From JBFLVQ01 sp040758525 (GTDB lineage Bacteria; Acidobacteriota; Blastocatellia; Chloracidobacteriales; JADJPF01), in assembly GCA_040758525.1 (NCBI GenBank), contig JBFLVQ010000139.1, positions 1-16,187 on the forward strand: a stretch of DNA of 16,187 bases, written 5' to 3'. The translations under genes and the position numbers were made by a program. The notes beneath the pieces were generated by a model. The model worked only from the letters and a program-made list of their open reading frames with translations. It searched no databases and was not told the DNA's origin. Shown in pieces: positions 7,224 through 12,285 of the stretch (position 1 is its first letter; every line of letters starts with the position of its first letter).

Positions 7224-7846
7224 TTTCCAACTTCCCCCTTTCGAGTTGTTTTGTTCGATCCGGTTGGTATGGATACAACTTCAATGACAATAGGTTTACG
7301 CTAAACTCTCCCTCAAAACCGTGAGAGGAAGGCTTGAAGTAAACAGTAGAGATCTTTCTTTATTGGCTCAGTGAAAAAGGCACACTAAATCCACACCATT
7401 GTTATGCAATAGATGTGCCAGCCATAAATGGCCAGGAATCGCGCTGTAATTTGGGGAAACTGTGGAATAATCCATACTGGTAATGTGAATTAATTCGCAT
7501 CATTACACCATTGCCATTTTCAGATGATGATGGAGAGGTGGCGATTTTTCCTGGTTCTGATTCAGCCAAAACGCTTTACACAAACTTCTGAAGCTCATCA
7601 CGCATAATGGTAGTTAGTGGGAAATTATTCCCATCAAGACTGTGAAAATTCCTCAGCAGGATCTAACCGGTGATAATCTAGTATAGCGGCAGGGGCAAAA
7701 TTTCAGCTAAAAAGGGCTGGCCAAGGATAAAAGCTCATCTTTTTGCTTGGTACAATTATTGCTCTAAATTATTTGAATCCCTTGTTTAGTAATTAAAACT
7801 TGTTAGTCAATGGTGATTAATCCAATCAAATTGAAAGGAAAAAGAG
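7224..7846. other. Divergent intergenic region of 623 bases
   Basis: I see no credible gene here. The region separates the minus-strand decahaem gene from the plus-strand gene at 7847, so it should hold promoters for both, but I find no convincing -35/-10 pair. It contains a nested inverted structure at 7294-7344 (GTTTAC / GTAAAC outside, CTCTC / GAGAG inside) and a CRP/FNR-like palindrome at 7484-7499. Confidence 0.55.
7484..7499. promoter_or_regulatory. CRP/FNR-family-like operator candidate
   Basis: TGTGA-ATTAAT-TCGCA matches the CRP consensus TGTGA-N6-TCACA with one mismatch and sits inside a wider imperfect palindrome reaching from GTAATG to CATTAC (7480-7506). It lies about 260 bases before the decahaem start and 350 before the gene at 7847. 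A CRP/FNR-family regulator would fit respiratory genes, but this is a single match with no promoter placed beside it. Confidence 0.3.
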
Positions 7847-8188
7847 ATGGTTATGGAAACCTATCTTAACCTCAATATGGGCTGGCGCAACTGTCTACGT
7901 GGCTTGGATGGAAATCAGTATGTTCGAAGAATGATAGAAGTAAAAACTTATCAGCAAGAAAAATTTAGTTTAATGGCTGATATCTATCAAACCTCTATAA
8001 TGCTCTACAGCAACACACCATTTATCAATGGTACTCTTCTTACCATCTTTTTAAGTGATAACTCAGAGAGCAAGATAGAATGTTCAGCTATTGCCGAAGT
8101 TGTCCATTGGGATCAATGTCAATGGTGTGGTATGGCAAGAATGCAGTTACATATAATTGAAAGGAATGGAGAATGGCCGCTTCCTTAA
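7847..8188 (+). CDS. Hypothetical protein, 113 residues
   Basis: I do not recognise the family. The ATG at 7847 follows AAAGGAAAAAGAG, a good ribosome binding site; a second in-frame ATG lies two codons later. There is no signal peptide or membrane helix. The C-terminal half (NGTLLTIFLSDNSESKIECS, then a short spacer, GMARMQLHII) has alternating beta-strands that loosely recall small beta-barrel domains such as PilZ, but the PilZ arginine motif is not visible, so this is only a shape analogy. CQWCGM carries a CXXC pair. A hairpin with a following T-run at 8237-8276 probably ends the transcript, suggesting a single-gene unit. Confidence 0.65.
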   Translation: MVMETYLNLNMGWRNCLRGLDGNQYVRRMIEVKTYQQEKFSLMADIYQTSIMLYSNTPFINGTLLTIFLSDNSESKIECSAIAEVVHWDQCQWCGMARMQLHIIERNGEWPLP

Positions 8189-8236
8189 GCTGTTTAGGGA
8201 AATAAAATAAATCTCTTGAGGGGAATTCTTATTGAG

Positions 8237-8276
8237 CTCACTAGTATTTTTTCAAAATACTGGACTGAGAATTTTT
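8237..8276 (+). terminator. Probable terminator after the 113-residue gene
   Basis: AGTATTTT (8243-8250) pairs perfectly with AAAATACT (8254-8261) around a TTC loop. Outer bases CTCA and TGAG can extend the stem with an interruption. ATTTTTCC follows. The stem is AT-rich, so it would be weak, but its position about 50 bases after a plus-strand stop codon fits. Confidence 0.5.
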
Positions 8277-8413
8277 CCATTTTGGGGCACTTTAGTAGTA
8301 TTTTAACCTAGAAAGGAGGGGCTTTCGCTTGATACTGCTAGCGAATTCAATTATGCCGCAGTCATGCTCTTCATCAATTTGAGAAAGGAAGTGAGAAAGG
8401 AAGACTGACGAGT

Positions 8414-9122
8414 TTGAGCGGGCTAATGCCCATACACCCATTCACTAATACGAACAAGGTTAATTGCTTTGGTAGTGATATGCCTCCTGGAGCAACAATT
8501 TATCTCACTATTAGCTATAGCAGTTCGATCTATGGTTATCCAGAGGTTTGGGATTACGTCAAGGATAGGATCAGCGAGCAGTACTCACTATTACGCCCTG
8601 ATGCATTGGCATATCCTATGTTAGCGCAGGCTTCCTATAAGAGTCTTAAGTAATGCCTACGACAATAATACGTCATTTACTTATGAGTTGGCGGTAACCG
8701 TCCCTACTGGGTATGTGGTGGCTTGTGGTGGAGCAAGACAGAACAGCTTAAGTAAGGACGGCTTAACCATTTTTACTTTTAAGAGTAAGGTTGCTACTTG
8801 GCGAATCGATATAGCAGTGGCAAAGTTCAAAGAGATCAAAGACGAAGCGAAAAGGCTTGTAGTCTATGTCTTGCCTGAAGAAGAGAAAAATGCATCAGAT
8901 AATCTGAACGGGGCCTGTAAAGCTGTCTCGCGGTATTCTGCTATGTTTGGTGAGTTGAAAGACTATCAAGGTTACACGGTCATAGAAATACCTGATGGTT
9001 GGGGTTCGCAGGCAGGGGATTATTACTTCCTACAAACAGCAGCGGCATTTAAGGATCTAAAGCATATTTTCGAGATCTACCACGAGGTGAAACACAGCTG
9101 GAATGTCATCTTGTCAGAGTAG
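8414..9122 (+). pseudogene. Gluzincin (M1-like) metallopeptidase remnant, frameshifted and truncated
   Basis: Two plus-strand frames join into one protein. The first reads through PEVWDYVKDRISEQYSLLRP and PDALAYPMLAQASYKSL, then hits TAA at 8651. The second, in another frame, continues SNAYDNNTSFTYELAVTVPT to the end. Removing one A at about 8648-8649 (CTTAAGTAATGCC to CTTAGTAATGCC) restores a continuous reading, so a single-base insertion explains the break. Near the end HEVKHSW matches the HEXXH zinc motif of M1-type peptidases. The frame stops at 9122 a few residues later, before any downstream glutamate ligand. The N-terminal domain is also missing: the frame opens only at 8342 and has no plausible start. 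It is therefore a dead fragment, or one sequencing error plus a real truncation. The assignment to M1-like gluzincins rests on the zinc motif and general similarity. Confidence 0.6.
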
Positions 9123-9206
9123 ATTGTTTTCGGAATACTGAAAATGGCTTAACGGCATCAGCAGAATAGCAAAGTTTGAGACCGATCCATTGCGAGGCAA
9201 TTGCAT

Positions 9207-9818
9207 ATGAGTAATTATGAGCCAATTCGAGTTCTATTTTCCAGAAACCACACAACCATTTATCCTGGACTCGGCGTATTCCTTGCAGGCCCTACCCCGC
9301 CTGACGGAGCGATGGAAAATGGATGGCGTCGAATAGTAATTGAGAAACTTGTATCGGATGAACGACTCGACCCAAGTATGGCAGTAGTTGCACCTGAGCC
9401 TGAAACAGGGAGATGGTCAGACATAAACATTGAAACAGGCCAACCAAAGTATGATGATGTAATGAATAAGCAGATACCTTGGGAGTGGCAATACCTGAAT
9501 TTATGCGACATCACAGTATTTTGGTTATCGACCTACTGGACAGAAGAAAAAGGTGGAATATTAGGGGCAAACATAGGGCCTACGACACGATGGGAGTTTG
9601 GCTATTACTTCCAAGAGTATCTGAAAAACCCAACCAAACGGACGTTCATCGTAGGATCTCCAGAGGATGCGGAAAGCGTGAAGTGGGCCAAGAGGCTAAT
9701 ACAGAGTCATCATATTCGATGGCACGCGCTTAAAAAAGAAGAGAAAACTCGAATAGTTCCGGAAACTCTGATAGAAGCGATAGCTCAAGCTCTTCTTAGG
9801 AACAAACCTAATGACTGA
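9207..9818 (+). CDS. Nucleoside 2-deoxyribosyltransferase-like protein
   Basis: The protein has 203 residues from the ATG at 9207, which has GAGG nine bases upstream; an in-frame TTG two codons earlier is less likely. The pattern fits the nucleoside 2-deoxyribosyltransferase-like superfamily: GVFLAGPTPP at residues 23-32 (first strand and phosphate/ribose loop), Trp40-Arg41-Arg42, PEPE near 64, QIPWEWQYLNLCDITVFW at 89-106 (helix then strand with an acidic residue), and PTTRWEFGYY at 125-134 with Glu130 as the candidate catalytic or binding glutamate. Family members cleave or exchange N-glycosidic bonds of nucleosides, in salvage or modified-nucleotide metabolism; many relatives are uncharacterised. 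No signal peptide, so cytoplasmic. It sits between a pseudogene and an attC-linked gene, in DNA that looks acquired. Fold call good; exact activity unknown. Confidence 0.75.
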   Translation: MSNYEPIRVLFSRNHTTIYPGLGVFLAGPTPPDGAMENGWRRIVIEKLVSDERLDPSMAVVAPEPETGRWSDINIETGQPKYDDVMNKQIPWEWQYLNLCDITVFWLSTYWTEEKGGILGANIGPTTRWEFGYYFQEYLKNPTKRTFIVGSPEDAESVKWAKRLIQSHHIRWHALKKEEKTRIVPETLIEAIAQALLRNKPND

Positions 9819-10042
9819 TGTGTTGCGAATAAAAGCTGATGACAAGCCTATCATAATAGAGAGTGTTAGAGTACAATTACATCTCTAAGGTTAGTTTTAC
9901 ACACTCTTTCTCACTGCTAACGCCAATGGTTTGCTAATGCTGCTCCTTGCCACATTGTTGAACACGCTACAACGCCTCGCAGGGGTGGTTTAGAGTTATG
10001 TGGCTTATCCCACAAAACTTGCTGAGATAAAGGAAAGGAAGA

Positions 10043-10534
10043 ATGATGAAGAAATATTATTGGCTTTCCATTATTCCATTGATAATCTGTTTTACAATGG
10101 GTTATCGTCGCGCCATAGATATTGACAAGGATAAGGCTGAAATAATGCGGTTGCAGGAATTACAAAGAAAGGCACATTTTAATAAAGATGCTGGTCTGCT
10201 CGTATCAATGTTCTCAGATGATTATATCAATGTGAAAGCAGGTAAAATAGAAAGCCCAACACGAGAACAAAGCATCAACAGATTACAGCCCTATTTTGAT
10301 CAATCATCATTCATAGAATGGGACAACATATCGCCACCAATCATTCGAGTATCTGAAGATGCAAGCATGGCATATGCTATAGTACAAAAAAGAGTACGAT
10401 TGAAAGCAAAAGACAACAATGGAGTAGAGCGGGAGTACCAAACAATCTTTGCTTGGATGGAAACATATGAAAAACGAGAAGGCAAATGGAAGTTAACGGC
10501 AGTTGCGTCAACGAATGAGCCAAGTCAAGAGTAA
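10043..10534 (+). CDS. Exported SnoaL/DUF4440-like (NTF2-fold) protein
   Basis: The protein has 163 residues. The start ATGATG follows AAAGGAAAGGAAGA. MMKKYYWLSIIPLIICFTMG is a signal peptide or signal anchor; the single Cys in it is not followed by residues of a good lipobox. The rest has the NTF2-like pattern: a long amphipathic helix (IMRLQELQRKAHFNKDAGLL), FSDDYINVKAGK, a helix, then paired strands ending in YQTIFAWMETYEKREGKWKL, the usual final hairpin of DUF4440/SnoaL-like proteins. These are small ligand-binding or enzyme folds; the function cannot be told from sequence. An attC-like site begins 25 bases after its stop, the spacing seen in integron cassettes, so the gene may have arrived as a cassette. 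Confidence 0.75.
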   Translation: MMKKYYWLSIIPLIICFTMGYRRAIDIDKDKAEIMRLQELQRKAHFNKDAGLLVSMFSDDYINVKAGKIESPTREQSINRLQPYFDQSSFIEWDNISPPIIRVSEDASMAYAIVQKRVRLKAKDNNGVEREYQTIFAWMETYEKREGKWKLTAVASTNEPSQE

Positions 10535-10559
10535 TGCGTAGAGTGAAATTAAGAACGCT

Positions 10560-10661
10560 ACCTAACATTACATGCAAGCCGAAACTGAGAAGTAGATCCT
10601 TTGTTCGGCTTTGTCTCATTGTGGTCTGCTTTTCATTCCGGCTTATACTCTGTTGTTAGGC
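10560..10661 (+). repeat. attC-like integron cassette recombination site
   Basis: The site has all four attC elements in order: ACCTAAC at 10560-10566 fits R'' (RYYYAAC); CAAGCCGA at 10575-10582 fits L''; CGGCTT at 10639-10644 fits L'; and GTTAGGC at 10655-10661 fits R' (GTTRRRY). The R boxes pair as CCTAAC / GTTAGG and the L boxes as AAGCCG / CGGCTT, with unpaired spacers of 8 and 10 bases between them, as in folded attC. Total length of 102 bases is in the normal range. The core words resemble those of class 1 integron cassettes. A second stem (AAGCCGAA / TTCGGCTT, 10576-10583 and 10604-10611) is nested inside. No integrase gene is in the window. Confidence 0.65.
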
Positions 10662-10694
10662 CGCAGCTTGCGGATTGAGAGGAGGTGAGGCCCT

Positions 10695-10829
10695 ATGGAT
10701 TGGCGTACACGACAGTATGCTCCCATGTTTCTGTTATGGGGAACTGTTGAGTGCATGATCGCTGAGGATGTCCCTACGAGTTTTAACTCTGCAGTGTTGA
10801 GCTTTTTTGAGATCAATGTTTCTACGTAG
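10695..10829 (+). CDS. Short ORF of 44 codons upstream of the RidA gene
   Basis: The ATG at 10695 is preceded by AGGAGGT at a spacing of about eight bases, one of the best ribosome binding sites in the window. The peptide starts MDWRTRQYAPMFLLWGTVE and ends FFEINVST with TAG at 10827-10829, 18 bases before the RidA ATG. I do not recognise it. It could be a leader peptide, a real small protein, or a chance frame behind a purine-rich stretch. Its position between the attC-like site and the RidA gene suggests the two share a transcript. Confidence 0.4.
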   Translation: MDWRTRQYAPMFLLWGTVECMIAEDVPTSFNSAVLSFFEINVST

Positions 10830-10847
10830 TCGGAAAGGAGATTTTGC

Positions 10848-11234
10848 ATGGCCAAGCGTGAAATTATTATCCCCAAAGGGATGGAGAGTCTGGTTGACAA
10901 GTTCCATTATGCCCCTGCAGTGAAAGTAGACAACACCTTGTACATTTCCGGCCAGTTGGGACGCGATGAAAATTTGCAAGTCATTGAAGGGGCAGAAGCG
11001 CAGTATACCCAGGCGTTTGAAAACTTGAAGGCGGTGCTTGCGGCGGCAGGCGCCACCCTGGAAAACGTCGTGGACTTGGTCACGTACCATACGGACATGC
11101 GTGATATCATGCGTTTTCTGGAAGTGAAGAATCGGTATTTCACAAAAGATTACCCTGCCTGGACGGCCATTGGCGTATCTGCCCTATCCATGCCTGGGCT
11201 GCTGGTGGAGATCAAGGCCACAGCTGTCCTATAG
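10848..11234 (+). CDS. RidA (YjgF/YER057c/UK114) family protein lacking the usual arginine
   Basis: The 128-residue length is typical of RidA. Seen are KFHYAPAVKVDNTLYISGQL (N-terminal strand pair), AQYTQAFENLKAVLAAAG (helix), VVDLVTYHTDM (strand), FTKDYPAWTAIGVSAL and GLLVEIKATAVL at the C-terminus. Active RidA deaminases have Arg in the PARSA segment, which binds the imine/enamine carboxylate; here the segment reads PAWTA, so the arginine is replaced by Trp. That is known in other Rid subfamilies and argues against the standard 2-aminoacrylate deaminase role. AAAGGAG lies before the ATG. The gene is visibly GC-richer than its neighbours, a sign of transfer, and lies just after an attC-like site. 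Confidence 0.9.
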   Translation: MAKREIIIPKGMESLVDKFHYAPAVKVDNTLYISGQLGRDENLQVIEGAEAQYTQAFENLKAVLAAAGATLENVVDLVTYHTDMRDIMRFLEVKNRYFTKDYPAWTAIGVSALSMPGLLVEIKATAVL

Positions 11235-11571
11235 CGTTGCAGAGGAGCCCTCAGTGAACCTCACTGGCCTAAAGGCGTTTGTCTTTACCCAAATCTCGTG
11301 AAGAAGATTTGTTGAAAACAAATATATTTGCTTTTCTCGCCTCTTCATACCAAAAAAGATTTGGGTAATGACAAAGCCTAAAGGCCGAATGCTTGCTGGG
11401 TTTGAGATGCTGTCTCACGACAGTATCCTACAGAGTTACTACACCAGGTTCGCGTTGACTTCCATCATTGATGATTTTGCGAGCTTGCCTCTGGTTCATT
11501 AGCGCAAGAGGTCTTATCTGCCCCTGGGTGCGCACTCCCCCGCGTTCCTGCGGGTATGATGAAAATTGATT
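11235..11571. other. Intergenic region with long inverted repeat, no gene seen
   Basis: This stretch lies between the RidA gene and the 3' end of the chaperone gene. I find no open frame of substance in any direction. It contains the inverted repeat at 11266-11386, CTGTC / GACAG with a four-base loop (around 11409-11422), and CCCGC / GCGGG with a six-base loop (around 11539-11554), which has no T-run. From 11390 to 11555 the DNA stays GC-richer than the flanking operon, as in the RidA gene. Confidence 0.55.
11266..11386. repeat. Imperfect inverted repeat with 30-31 base arms
   Basis: The left arm at 11266-11296 (from GGCCTAAAGGCGTTTGTCT to ACCCAAATCT) and the reverse complement of the right arm at 11357-11386 (GGCCTTTAGGCTTTGTCAT to ACCCAAATCT) match with about three substitutions and a one-base gap. 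The 60-base spacer holds a further AAGATTTG copy that could compete for pairing, and the 12-base palindrome CAAATATATTTG. It could be a MITE, an insertion sequence remnant or a structured RNA. No flanking target duplication is evident. Confidence 0.75.
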
Positions 11572-12285
11572 TTAAGACGGCAGCATCTTTTTTCTTTCTC
11601 TACCCAAAAACTTTTTTTCACTGCTTATAAAAGAGATCGTGGAGGCCGCAAGCCGCTTATAAAAAAGTTCCTTTGCCGCTATTTCCATCCATTTGCAGAG
11701 TCTATTTACCCAGCCTACTATATGCCTCTGCAAACAATGTCGTTCTAGTTCTCGCAGCGCGGTTACTAATGAATGATCATTATGAGTCAAAGCGGTGGCT
11801 TCAGTGTCAGCCAGATGAGCCATTAGTGAAAATATCACCCATATATGATCTGGTTGATCTGTGCTGCTATCAGGTATACGCAACCTTAATCGGCGCAGTA
11901 AATTATTCACTTCCACAGTTGTCTGTCCCCACAGTTGTGGTTCTCCCGTCCAGATCGATTGACAGGGCGGATGATGACCTACAGGACCAATAAAGAGTTG
12001 GCAATAATCGACGGCGAGAGCATCAAGGATACTGGCTTCATCCCCTAATTTAGTCAAAAGATAAGGCTCAAGACCAAGTGTTAGCGCAATAGGGTTGGCA
12101 GAGCCATTAATTAAAGAGCATATCAATTCCAGATCTATCTCACGTTGGAAAATACGGGAGAGCAGTTGATAACAGCATTCCCGTCCATGTGCAATCGCTA
12201 TGCTCTCCTCTTGTGATTCGGTTTGCCAGACTGTTTTGGAGTTATTGGTGCTAATTTGCGAATTTTGATTACGGTGTCGTGCCAT
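11572..12285 (-). CDS. TorD/DmsD-family molybdoenzyme chaperone
   Basis: The protein has 237 residues from the ATG at 12285. The family signature is VDYCQLFIGPVGHHPPCQSI at about residues 92-111, matching the TorD pattern of (D/E)Y..LF.GP....PP..S, and the protein is largely helical. TorD-type chaperones bind the Tat leader and apo-form of a molybdopterin subunit until the cofactor is inserted, in the cytoplasm. It is the last gene of the operon, directly after the catalytic subunit. The ATG start lies inside the catalytic gene, giving an 88-base overlap, and has only a weak upstream purine stretch. The conserved helix (HGRECCYQLLSRIF) begins after that overlap. A strong AAGAGGAG lies at the end of the catalytic gene but no in-frame ATG, GTG or TTG follows it before the domain; an ATT does. 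The true start is therefore uncertain. Confidence 0.82.
   Translation of the reverse strand: MARHRNQNSQISTNNSKTVWQTESQEESIAIAHGRECCYQLLSRIFQREIDLELICSLINGSANPIALTLGLEPYLLTKLGDEASILDALAVDYCQLFIGPVGHHPPCQSIWTGEPQLWGQTTVEVNNLLRRLRLRIPDSSTDQPDHIWVIFSLMAHLADTEATALTHNDHSLVTALRELERHCLQRHIVGWVNRLCKWMEIAAKELFYKRLAASTISFISSEKKFLGRERKKMLPS

Noticed and set aside
9860..9907. Inverted pairs AGAGTGT / ACACTCT and TTAGAG / CTCTAA after the deoxyribosyltransferase gene, as a terminator or second attC
   Set aside because: There is no T-run, and the R and L boxes of attC are not present; GTTAGAG here breaks the GTTRRRY pattern at its last base.
11235..11400. A second attC site after the RidA gene
   Set aside because: The long inverted repeat there lacks RYYYAAC and GTTRRRY boxes, so it is a different kind of repeat.
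11539..11554. CCCGC / GCGGG hairpin as the terminator of the molybdoenzyme operon
   Set aside because: It lies just past the chaperone stop, but no T-run follows on the minus strand, so it is not supported as an intrinsic terminator.
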